Origin: VRUE01 sp963703335 | GTDB lineage: Bacteria > Actinomycetota > Thermoleophilia > Solirubrobacterales > 70-9 | Direction of reading: 5' to 3' | Length of the DNA stretch: 64,000 nucleotides | Assembly (NCBI GenBank): GCA_963703335.1 | Contig: OY969812.1 | Span: 1,116,001-1,180,000, forward strand | Shown: positions 32,967 to 42,484 of the stretch, one piece after another | Layout: the number at the start of each line of letters is the position of its first letter | Position numbering within the stretch: position 1 is the stretch's first letter | The notes under the pieces: model-generated | What the model was told of the DNA's origin: nothing | What the model saw: the letters and a program-made list of their open reading frames with translations, nothing else | The model's database searches: none | Position numbers and translations under genes: made by a program

Positions 32967-33676
32967 CTGCGCGGCTCCTCCGGTTGCGGCTTCGGCGTCC
33001 GCTCGAGTAGGAAGCTGAAGTAGGGGGCGACGAACGGATCGGGCGCTCTCACCGTGTAGGTGTGGTAAACGGTCCCGTTCTCACGCGCAAAGGCGATCCA
33101 GCTCGGCGCCTCGCGCAGGCCGTCCTTCAGCTCGGCGCCGACCTGCCCCGCCCACTCCTGCAGCCACCCCGGCGGGTTCTCGATCATCTCCTTCACCTCC
33201 GGGACCGCCTGGGCCTGCTCCTCGGTCATCATCAGACCGAAGTCGACCGGAAACTCGGTTTCGTAGGTCGAGACGTAGGGGAACTGCCAGCCCATGCGCT
33301 GTTTGTAGGCGGCCAGCCGGTCGATCGGCGCCCGCGAGAAACAGATCAGCGTCACGTCGCGATGCTCCATATGGACGAGCGTGCCGTCGAGGCCGTCGGC
33401 GAGGCTGGTGCAACCGGGACAAGCACCCAGCTCGTAGCTCGGCCCGAACATGACGTTGTAGGCGAGGAGCTGCGATCGCCCTTCGAACAGGTCCGCGAGC
33501 GACTTCTTCCCTTCCTCGGTGTCAAATTCGTAGTCCTTCTCCACCGGTACCCACGGCAACTCGAGTCGCTTCCTCTTGATTTCCTCGTTGTGCTCGGCCC
33601 CTTCTGCCTCCAGCTCCGCCAGTTCCTCCCGCGCCGCCTCCCAGTCCTCCCTGGTTCCGATCTTGTGCCCAGTCAT
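32939..33676 (-). CDS. DUF899 family thioredoxin-like protein (copy 1)
   Basis: A 245-residue paralogue of the DUF899 protein encoded further down the operon. The conserved ELPWVPVEKDYEFDTEEG is nearly the same; the putative redox site is SYELGACPGCTSLAD. GGGAGGAG precedes the ATG. It is the first gene of the operon. The N-terminal third is a charged helix that may mediate pairing. Confidence 0.82.
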   Translation of the reverse strand: MTGHKIGTREDWEAAREELAELEAEGAEHNEEIKRKRLELPWVPVEKDYEFDTEEGKKSLADLFEGRSQLLAYNVMFGPSYELGACPGCTSLADGLDGTLVHMEHRDVTLICFSRAPIDRLAAYKQRMGWQFPYVSTYETEFPVDFGLMMTEEQAQAVPEVKEMIENPPGWLQEWAGQVGAELKDGLREAPSWIAFARENGTVYHTYTVRAPDPFVAPYFSFLLERTPKPQPEEPRSWRKDEYPN

Positions 33677-33771
33677 TTCGTCTCCTCCCATCGCGAGCCT
33701 GTCGCAGGCGCTTGCTGAATCGATACCCGCTTGAAAAGACCTGACGCAGCCGCGGCGGTCCCTACCTTGGG

Positions 33772-36147
<2,376 letters not shown>

Positions 36148-36182
36148 GCCTGCAAGGCTAGGGAATCAAAGCCCGATGCCTC

Positions 36183-36770
36183 TCAACGAGCGATAACACC
36201 GGCCTCGGCGGCCGGCGCCGCGTAGGCGGCGGCGAGCGTCGCAACGGTCTCATGGGCGTTGAGCCCGCTTGGGTTGGGGACTACCCAGAGCGCCGCGCCG
36301 GACCAGCGGAGCGCGCTATCGAGCGTGTCCGGCTGCCGGCCCAAAGCCGCGCCGCGCTCGCCGAACGCGTCGCGGTAGGCGGTGACGCCGGCGATCGCGA
36401 CAGCCGCCGGCCGGTGATCGGCGACGAACCGCTGCAGCCGCTCGCCGCCCTCGCACAGCTCCTCGCCCGAGAGCTCGGAGGCGCGCGCGGTGGCCCGCCG
36501 CACGAGGTTGGTGATCCCGACGCCCCGCGCCACGAGATGCGCGCGATCAGCATCGGTCATCCCAGCGACCCGATCAACCTCATAGCCGGTGATACCGGCC
36601 GCGGCCAGCGCCGGATAGAAGCGATTGGTGGGGTGCGCGAAATGGGTCCCGACCGCAGCTGTCCACAGGCCCGGGTTGATGCCGACAAACAGCAGCCTGA
36701 GCCCTGGCCCCACGAGATCGTCGACCTCGCAGCCGTGGAACTCCTCCAGCTCCAAACGCGTGAACCGCAT
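36183..36770 (-). CDS. mug: G/U mismatch-specific DNA glycosylase (Mug-like)
   Basis: A 195-residue uracil-DNA glycosylase family 2 protein. The catalytic-site motif is FVGINPGLWTAAVGTHFAHP and the second motif is VVPNPSGLNAHE. It removes uracil or thymine from mismatches with guanine. It lies just downstream of the UvrA-like gene on the same strand but in an unlinked position (the uvrA start is 35 bases before its stop). It is divergent from the RibD-like reductase gene. Confidence 0.88.
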   Translation of the reverse strand: MRFTRLELEEFHGCEVDDLVGPGLRLLFVGINPGLWTAAVGTHFAHPTNRFYPALAAAGITGYEVDRVAGMTDADRAHLVARGVGITNLVRRATARASELSGEELCEGGERLQRFVADHRPAAVAIAGVTAYRDAFGERGAALGRQPDTLDSALRWSGAALWVVPNPSGLNAHETVATLAAAYAAPAAEAGVIAR

Positions 36771-36869
36771 TCCCGCGATCCTGCCCGAAAGATGTCGAAT
36801 CCGCGTGTCCCCGTTCGTCTCATGGGTAGGGAACTCAAAAGGAGCTCCCGTGACCGAAGGAGAATCGAG

Positions 36870-37403
36870 ATGGGAAAGCTGATCGCGACAACGCAGGCCA
36901 CCATCGACGGCGTCATCGACCCAGTCGGCGAGTGGGTGCAGGCGGACGGAGACCACGGCGACTACTCGTTCGAGCGTCAGGCGATATCCAGTGGGCTGGT
37001 TCTGGGCCGCAAGACCTACGAGGGTCTGGCGGGATATTGGCCGAGCCAGTCGGGCAAATGGGCGGACATGGTCAACTCGATGCCAAAGTACGTCGGGTCC
37101 AACACCCTGTCCGGCGATCTCGAGTGGAACGGGGCCCTGCTCGCGGGGGACCTCGAGGACTCGATCCCGAAGCTGAAGGGCGAGGTCGGCGGTGACCTGT
37201 TCATGCACGGGAGCGGCGAGTTCGCCTACGCCCTCGCCGCAAAGGGCCTGATCGACGAGTACGAGGTCTACCTGAACCCGCTCGTCTGGGGCGAGGGAAA
37301 CGTCCACGTGCTCGGCGACAGGGGAACCGTCCGTATGAAACTCGACGAGGTGAAGCGATTCGACTCCGGAGTGGTCCTCCTCACCTACCTCCCGGCGTCT
37401 TGA
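36870..37403 (+). CDS. Dihydrofolate reductase family protein (RibD C-terminal type)
   Basis: A 177-residue reductase domain. Marks are ATTQATIDGVIDPVGEWVQ near the start, GLVLGRKTYEGLAGYWP as the dinucleotide-site region, and FMHGSGEFAYALAAKGLIDEYEVYLNP. The ATG follows AAGGAGAATCGAG. These stand-alone RibD-like proteins in actinobacteria reduce unknown pterin or flavin-like compounds. A second member lies at 40011-40541. Confidence 0.86.
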   Translation: MGKLIATTQATIDGVIDPVGEWVQADGDHGDYSFERQAISSGLVLGRKTYEGLAGYWPSQSGKWADMVNSMPKYVGSNTLSGDLEWNGALLAGDLEDSIPKLKGEVGGDLFMHGSGEFAYALAAKGLIDEYEVYLNPLVWGEGNVHVLGDRGTVRMKLDEVKRFDSGVVLLTYLPAS

Positions 37404-37418
37404 CCGCGGCTGGGGCGA

Positions 37419-38066
37419 CTACTGCTTTTCGATGTCCCTGCCGGGGCCGCCGACCAGCTTGTCGCTCCCGGCGCCGCCCTTCAGGGTGTCGCGGCCGGGC
37501 CCGCCGAGCAGCTTGTCTGCCGCGGAACCGCCGCGCAGAAAGTCGTCTCCGCGCCCGCCGTCGATCTTGTCGCTGTCCGCGCCGCCACTCAGCCTGTCGT
37601 TGAGGTTGCCGCCGGTGATGGAGTCGAAGTCGAGCCCCCCGTCGAAGATGTTGATGTGACCAGGAGCCCCGATGAACTTGTCGCTGGCATATTCGGTCGG
37701 ATCGCTCACCGTAGAGATGGCGTGGATCTCGATCGGCCCTTGGCCGCCACCGAGGTCGTCGGGCAGCTGCGAGAAGTCAAAGAGGGTGGAGATTGACGAA
37801 GAAGCCTCGATTCGCCTCAAATCGCGGCAGTAGGCAGGGCCGTTGTCTACAGAAACGCCGCTGACGGTGATCTCACCGTCGCTCGCGCAGCGAGGGACGA
37901 TTTTTCCCTCGCCGCCACTAACCGTGAGCACACCGTTGGTGAAGGTGCCAAAGGCATCCGCCCTCGCCGGCATGAGCACCGCAATTGCCAGCGCAAGCGT
38001 CGCGCCGATCAGCGCCCAGCGGGATGATCCGCCGAACCGAAGCCGAAACGCTGTCATCGCTGTCAC
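37419..38066 (-). CDS. Secreted RTX (calcium-binding nonapeptide) repeat protein
   Basis: A 215-residue exported protein with a signal peptide (ALIGATLALAIAVLMPARADA) and five to six GGxGxD nonapeptide repeats near the C-terminus (GGADSDKID, GGRGDDFLR, GGPGRDTLK, GGAGSDKLV, GGPGRDI). The repeats form a calcium-bound parallel beta roll. The GTG start gives MTAMTAF; the ATG nine bases later is an equal choice. No toxin domain is present, so it is probably a small surface or extracellular protein. Confidence 0.82.
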   Translation of the reverse strand: MTAMTAFRLRFGGSSRWALIGATLALAIAVLMPARADAFGTFTNGVLTVSGGEGKIVPRCASDGEITVSGVSVDNGPAYCRDLRRIEASSSISTLFDFSQLPDDLGGGQGPIEIHAISTVSDPTEYASDKFIGAPGHINIFDGGLDFDSITGGNLNDRLSGGADSDKIDGGRGDDFLRGGSAADKLLGGPGRDTLKGGAGSDKLVGGPGRDIEKQ

Positions 38067-38087
38067 AGATCGGGAGTTTAGATGGGT

Positions 38088-39149
38088 CTACTTGCGATCA
38101 CCGGAACTTGCCGTGGCGACCGGGTTACCGCTGTCGCTTCCCTTGGCCGCTTCGTGCGCGGAGCCGACGATCCCGGATTGCAGATAGGCGGTCTCGCGGA
38201 ACACGGTGCCGTCCGGGACATAGGGGTTTTCTGCGGCCTTCGCGTTGAAGATCACTTCGGCCTGGGCGAGGATCTTGGAGGTGTGCGGATCGAAGCTGTA
38301 CCTGCGGCCGAATCCGCCCCCTCCCTCCCTGGCCCAGGCGATCGCATCGCCGGGACGCCCGGCGACATCGGCCACACCGCGCTCGAACCCGATGCCCGGT
38401 ATTTCAGCGAGGGCATTGAAGGCAGCGGCGCGCAGCACCGAACTGGTGATCGGTTCGCTCAGGATTTCCAAGAGCTTTTCGACCGTTACGCCGCCTCTGG
38501 GCGAGTGGGCCGGCGAGGGATCGACCGGGGAGCTCCCACCGCGGCGGTGTTCGATGGCCAGGCGCAGGGCTTCGGGCTCGGTGGGCGCCTGGGAGAGTTG
38601 GGACACGTGGAAAAAGACCTTGCGGCCCCGCCAGGACCGGGACGCGAACTCCTTCACGAGGCGTCCGGAGCTGTCGCGGCGCACGTCATGCTCGCTGGGG
38701 TCGAAAGCCCAGGGTGGCGGCGAGCCCGCATCCTCCCAACGTCGTTGGTCGTCGTCCGAGAGGAATTCGACCCGGCCGAGGGTTTCCCGAACGCGCGTCT
38801 TCCCGTCTGGGGCCGTCCAGACCTCCTTCAGCGTCGGCACCAGGGCATAACGGGCGCTCGGATCGTTGATCGGCACGAAATATCTGGGGTTCGTCTTCGA
38901 CCCCTTCCCATGGCCCTTCGGCAGCCAGCCCTGCAGCTGGGTCACCTCCCGCTCGCGGTCCCCGACCCGACGGGCGACGAACCGCTGCATTTCCTCGACA
39001 TGCTCGCGATAGAACACCTCGAACAGCTCGGGATCGATGCCGATCCAGCACAGCTGCTCAGCGCTGACGCCGCGCCCGCGGGCGGCGGCCACACGCAGAC
39101 TGCGGCTGAGCGCACTCGGGGGCGTTGGCAACGCTTCCTCTATCTCCAT
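38088..39149 (-). CDS. Hybrid protein: sigma-70 region 2 fragment joined to a CU044_5270-like domain
   Basis: A 353-residue product that looks like the result of a gene fusion by deletion. Residues about 42-63 (FEVFYREHVEEMQRFVARRVGD) match the start of ECF sigma factors and then the similarity ends abruptly. The rest (LQGWLPKGHGKGSKTNPRYF, then TRVRETLGRVEFLSDDDQRRW, then a late SFDPHTSKILAQAEVIF) resembles the CU044_5270 family, which in actinobacteria is normally encoded just after an ECF sigma factor gene. No complete sigma gene is present here. Whether it is functional or a remnant is open. Confidence 0.6.
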   Translation of the reverse strand: MEIEEALPTPPSALSRSLRVAAARGRGVSAEQLCWIGIDPELFEVFYREHVEEMQRFVARRVGDREREVTQLQGWLPKGHGKGSKTNPRYFVPINDPSARYALVPTLKEVWTAPDGKTRVRETLGRVEFLSDDDQRRWEDAGSPPPWAFDPSEHDVRRDSSGRLVKEFASRSWRGRKVFFHVSQLSQAPTEPEALRLAIEHRRGGSSPVDPSPAHSPRGGVTVEKLLEILSEPITSSVLRAAAFNALAEIPGIGFERGVADVAGRPGDAIAWAREGGGGFGRRYSFDPHTSKILAQAEVIFNAKAAENPYVPDGTVFRETAYLQSGIVGSAHEAAKGSDSGNPVATASSGDRK

Positions 39150-39224
39150 GCCCGTTATTGGTCGCGGGGACGAAAAGTGTTACCGGTTGAGCCAGAGCCG
39201 AAGCTCGGCGCACGGGCCTACCGG

Positions 39225-39626
39225 CTAGCCAAGCCCGCCTACAAGGTAGACATCGGGCAGCTCGGCAAAGCCACCTTGGTCCAAGCTCAAAACCTGCCGC
39301 TCCCGAGCTCGCGCCGTCGCCGCGATGATGAGGTCATGGGCGCCACGAGGCGTGCCTGTCCGCCGGACGTGCGCCAGCAGAGCGGCGTGCGCCTCGGCGA
39401 CACTGAGGTCGTAGACCTCAATCGAGACGGCCTCTAGAACCGCGGTGACGAAGCGCTTGCGCTTCTCCCGCCTGCGTCCTTTCGCCAGCTGAACGCCAAC
39501 CTTTAGCTCCGCCACGGTGATCGCCGCTACAGCGACATCGTCGCCGTCATCGATCGCCTCGGCAAGCGCACCACTACCGCGCTCGGCGTCGACCAAGACT
39601 GTTGTGTCGAGGATCAGTCGCGCCAG
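39225..39626 (-). CDS. VapC-like PIN domain toxin
   Basis: A 133-residue PIN-domain ribonuclease. The four acidic residues are in LARLILDTTVLVDAER, AITVAELKVG, GAHDLIIAATAR and LSLDQGGFAEL. The first motif needs a start at CTG 39626, since the first TTG (39596) would remove the catalytic Asp. The start region overlaps the end of the antitoxin gene by 13 bases, as is usual for coupled pairs. The target RNA is unknown. Confidence 0.83.
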   Translation of the reverse strand: MARLILDTTVLVDAERGSGALAEAIDDGDDVAVAAITVAELKVGVQLAKGRRREKRKRFVTAVLEAVSIEVYDLSVAEAHAALLAHVRRTGTPRGAHDLIIAATARARERQVLSLDQGGFAELPDVYLVGGLG

Positions 39627-39865
39627 GGGTCCGTCACAGGATCCATGCCCTCGCGAAGCTCCCGCAGCTCAACCGCCCAAGCGTCGTCAGGCTGATTGGC
39701 GCGAAGTACCTCCTTGAGCGCTTTCCCAGTTCCACCGCTCGCGGGACCTATGGTCGCCACAGCACGGCCGTGGCGGACCACGACGTAGGACTCCCCGCCA
39801 CGCTCAACATCGTCCAGAACCTCTGAGAATCGGCGGGAAGCATCGGTGGCACTCAGCTGTCTCAT
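39614..39865 (-). CDS. Phd/YefM-type antitoxin
   Basis: An 83-residue antitoxin. The N-terminal DNA-binding part is typical: MRQLSATDASRRFSEVLDDV, with the strand VVVRHGRAVATIGP next. The C-terminal helical tail would block the PIN toxin encoded downstream and overlapping. The pair is expected to repress itself; no clear palindrome is seen in front of it. Confidence 0.85.
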   Translation of the reverse strand: MRQLSATDASRRFSEVLDDVERGGESYVVVRHGRAVATIGPASGGTGKALKEVLRANQPDDAWAVELRELREGMDPVTDPWRD

Positions 39866-39921
39866 GGAATCAGATTATCAGATCAGCACTCCGCATAGCG
39901 AGACTCTCGACTCAAATCTAG

Positions 39922-39996
39922 GTGGAGCTAGGTTTCAAGCGGTTTTCGCGAAATCGAGATCGGCTGGGATCGACTGGAATCCGTGCGGCGTGCTGC
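39922..39996. repeat. Diverged 75-bp direct repeat, copy 1
   Basis: The first 21 bases (GTGGAGCTAGGTTTCAAGCG, then G) are identical to copy 2 at 44911; the whole aligns without gaps with about 15 mismatches. It lies between the toxin-antitoxin pair and the DHFR-like gene. Confidence 0.7.
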
Positions 39997-40010
39997 GGCT
40001 AGTTGACCCG

Positions 40011-40541
40011 CTAGCGGCGCCGGCGGTAGTGCAAGTACACCGTCGCGCCGAACGTGCGGGTCTCGACCAGCTCGAGGTCGATCTGCACGTCCGGCGGGAA
40101 GTACGGCGTGCCGCCACCGACCACGATCGGGATGACGAACAGCTCGAACTCGTCGATCAGCCCACGCCGCATGCATTCCGCCGCAAGGCCGGCGCCGCCG
40201 ACCGCGATCCTCCGATCCCCGAGCACGGCGATCTCCTCCTCGAGCGTTCCCGTGGCCAGGCGGTTGCTGCCCTCGACGCTCGTCAGCGTGGTCGAGAACA
40301 CGATCTTCTCGAGCGGGCGCCAGATCTCGGCGAACTCCGCCATCACGGGGTCGGAGAACTCCTCGGTGTCCCACACGAGCATCGTCTCGTAGAGGCGCCG
40401 GCCGAGCAGTTGGGCGTCGGTCGCGGCGGCCCGTTCGTTGTGGAACCGGTGCAGCTCCTGGCTGGGCACCGCCCAGTCGAAGCTTCCGTCGGGTCCGGCG
40501 ATGTAGCCGTCGGCCGACAGGCTCATGGAATAGGAGATCAC
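40011..40541 (-). CDS. Dihydrofolate reductase family protein (RibD C-terminal type)
   Basis: A 176-residue reductase domain. MISYSMSLSADGYIAGPDGS begins the fold, with QLLGRRLYETMLVWD and RRIAVGGAGLAAECMRRGLI as later strands; YFPPDVQIDLELVE is near the end. The start is GTG. It shares only the fold with the copy at 36870. Possible substrates are pterins or flavin precursors. It lies inside the 5-kb module between the diverged direct repeats. Confidence 0.86.
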   Translation of the reverse strand: MISYSMSLSADGYIAGPDGSFDWAVPSQELHRFHNERAAATDAQLLGRRLYETMLVWDTEEFSDPVMAEFAEIWRPLEKIVFSTTLTSVEGSNRLATGTLEEEIAVLGDRRIAVGGAGLAAECMRRGLIDEFELFVIPIVVGGGTPYFPPDVQIDLELVETRTFGATVYLHYRRRR

Positions 40542-40611
40542 GAGGACATAGTGAACCGCGTCGAGCCGACGGCCTTTGATGCAGGGCCTTGCTGCGTCAC
40601 GCCCGCCCCCG

Positions 40612-41754
40612 CTAGCCAGACTCGCCGGGCCTGTCGCGCGACGCGGCAGCGCGGGCTATCGCACGCGCGTCGAACCGCATCAGGCGAAGCTGGCCGGAAA
40701 GCTCGGCGCGAAAGCCGGTGAAGAAGAGGCCCGGCGCGGCAGGGTGCTGGCGTCGGCCGTGCACGAGCGGCATTCCCCGTTCATCCAGCACGTCCAAGTG
40801 GCCGACGAGCGGCTCAAGCCCGCGCCGGTAGCCGGTCGCAGCGATGACGACGTCGGGGTCGGCGCGCGAGCCGTCGGCGAGCAGCACATCGGCGCCATCG
40901 AACCCCTCGACGGCGGCGATGATCTCAATGCGTCCTGCCTTGACCGAGGCCACAAAGCCAGCGTCGTAGGCCGGCGCCTGTTGTGTCTTGGCCGACTGCG
41001 ACGCGAGGCCAACCGGCGGCCGGGGCAAGCCGTAGCGCGAGAGGTTCCCACGGATGGTTCGCTCCACCCCCCAAGCGATCTCGTCAGCAACGCGCAGCGG
41101 CAGATGATGGAGGACAACACCAGGGACGTTGACCGAGACGCCCAGCCACTTGCGGCGGATGATGTGGGGCGGGGTGCGGCAAGCGACCCGGACGCGGGCC
41201 GCCCCGCCCTCGGCAAGCAAGTGGGCCACCTCCGACCCGGTTACGCCCGGCCCGACTACCAGCACGTCCTTGCCCCGGAAAAGATCGGGGTTGCTGTACG
41301 CGGAGGCGTGGATCAGCTCACCCCTGAAGCTCTCGCGCCCAGGCCAGTCGGGCATGTGGGGGTCGTGGTCGAAGCCGGTGGCGACCACGATGACCCGTGC
41401 CTCCAATGAGCCGCCGGTCGTCTGGATTTGCCAGCCGCCATCGAGGCGATCAATTCGCTCGATCTCCGTATCGAAGCGCACATCGAGCCGGTGGTGCGCC
41501 GTGTAGTCCTCCAAGTATTGAATCCATTTGTCGCGGGAGGGGTACTCGCCATAGCGTCGGCGCGTCGCGCGATAGCCCGGCTGCGTGGACATCCAACCTG
41601 GCGTATTGAGACGCAAGGCCGCATAGCGAGATCGCCAACTCGCCGCGACCCGATCCGAGCGCTCGATAACGAGTGTGTCGACGCCAGCTCGGCCCAACAT
41701 CGCGCCCGCAGCGAGCCCCGCCGCCCCTGCTCCGCAAACAACCGCACCCCGCAT
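40612..41754 (-). CDS. Flavin-containing monooxygenase-like FAD/NAD(P) oxidoreductase
   Basis: A 380-residue flavoprotein. The FAD motif is VVCGAGAAGLAAGAMLGRAG at the N-terminus, a second nucleotide motif is VLVVGPGVTGSEVAHLL, and the FMO-like motif region is FRGELIHASAYSNPD. A late DVVIAATGYRRGL is the conserved ATG-type block of the family. It is divergent from the TetR gene and is probably regulated by it. Substrate unknown; the CzcO-like group acts on lipophilic nucleophiles. Confidence 0.87.
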   Translation of the reverse strand: MRGAVVCGAGAAGLAAGAMLGRAGVDTLVIERSDRVAASWRSRYAALRLNTPGWMSTQPGYRATRRRYGEYPSRDKWIQYLEDYTAHHRLDVRFDTEIERIDRLDGGWQIQTTGGSLEARVIVVATGFDHDPHMPDWPGRESFRGELIHASAYSNPDLFRGKDVLVVGPGVTGSEVAHLLAEGGAARVRVACRTPPHIIRRKWLGVSVNVPGVVLHHLPLRVADEIAWGVERTIRGNLSRYGLPRPPVGLASQSAKTQQAPAYDAGFVASVKAGRIEIIAAVEGFDGADVLLADGSRADPDVVIAATGYRRGLEPLVGHLDVLDERGMPLVHGRRQHPAAPGLFFTGFRAELSGQLRLMRFDARAIARAAASRDRPGESG

Positions 41755-41780
41755 ACCCGCGACCCTACTACTAGGGAGCA

Positions 41781-41790
41781 CTAGCGCTAG
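41781..41790. promoter_or_regulatory. Short palindrome between divergent genes
   Basis: CTAGCGCTAG, a perfect 10-bp palindrome in the FMO/TetR intergenic region. It may be part of a regulatory site, but it is short enough to occur by chance. Confidence 0.3.
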
Positions 41791-41843
41791 GCCACTTGTA
41801 GCGCGGGTTGCAGAGTCAAGCGCTGGATGCTTAGATAGTCGCC

Positions 41844-41859
41844 TTAGTCAAATGACTAA
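41844..41859. promoter_or_regulatory. Probable TetR operator overlapping the start codon
   Basis: A perfect 16-bp palindrome, TTAGTCAAATGACTAA, that overlaps the ATG of the TetR gene. A site there would block expression of the TetR gene and its downstream partner directly. Confidence 0.62.
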
Positions 41860-42484
41860 CCACCTTCTCCCAAAAGAGAGCGGAGTTACAGGCGACCGTT
41901 CGATCCGACAGGTCAACGTCGCGGCGTTCCTCGACGCCGCGGAGCGGCTCTTGGTCAGAGAGGGAGCGGCGGGGATCTCGACCCGACAGCTAGCTCGGGA
42001 GGCCGGGCAGAACCATGGCCTCGTCCACTACTACTTCGGCTCGGTCGACGAGCTGATGCTCCAAACCCTGGAGCGATTCACCGCCCGCGTCCTCGATCGC
42101 CAGCGGTCGATGTACGAGTCGGATTTGCCCTTCCTTGAGAAGTGGCGGGCCGCGGTTGGTTTCATCGAGGACGACCTCGCATCCGGCTACCCAAAGGTAT
42201 GGGCTGAGATGGAGGCGCTCGGCCGGAACAAGCCGGAGCTGCGCGAGCGCCTGAACGAGGTCGATGACCGTTGGCGCACGCTGCTACGGGACGCGTGCGC
42301 CCAGGCGATCGAGGAGTACGGGCTCGAGCGCTCGGGCTTCTCGGCCGAGGCCTGGGCAACGCTCGTCATGCAGTTCAACAAGGGACTTCTGACCGAGCGG
42401 TTGCTCGGCTTCGATCGCGGCCACGCGGAGATGCTCGCCTCGATCGACACCTGGCTTGCCTCGCTCGAGAAGGGGAAGAAGTGA
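41852..42484 (+). CDS. TetR family transcriptional regulator
   Basis: A 210-residue regulator. The helix-turn-helix is in ISTRQLAREAGQNHGLVHYYFGSVDELML; the C-terminal helices (EKWRAAVGFIEDDLASGYP) form a ligand pocket of unknown specificity. Its stop overlaps the GTG start of the fusion protein gene by three bases, so the two are translated together. The palindrome on its start codon suggests autoregulation. Confidence 0.9.
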   Translation: MTNHLLPKESGVTGDRSIRQVNVAAFLDAAERLLVREGAAGISTRQLAREAGQNHGLVHYYFGSVDELMLQTLERFTARVLDRQRSMYESDLPFLEKWRAAVGFIEDDLASGYPKVWAEMEALGRNKPELRERLNEVDDRWRTLLRDACAQAIEEYGLERSGFSAEAWATLVMQFNKGLLTERLLGFDRGHAEMLASIDTWLASLEKGKK

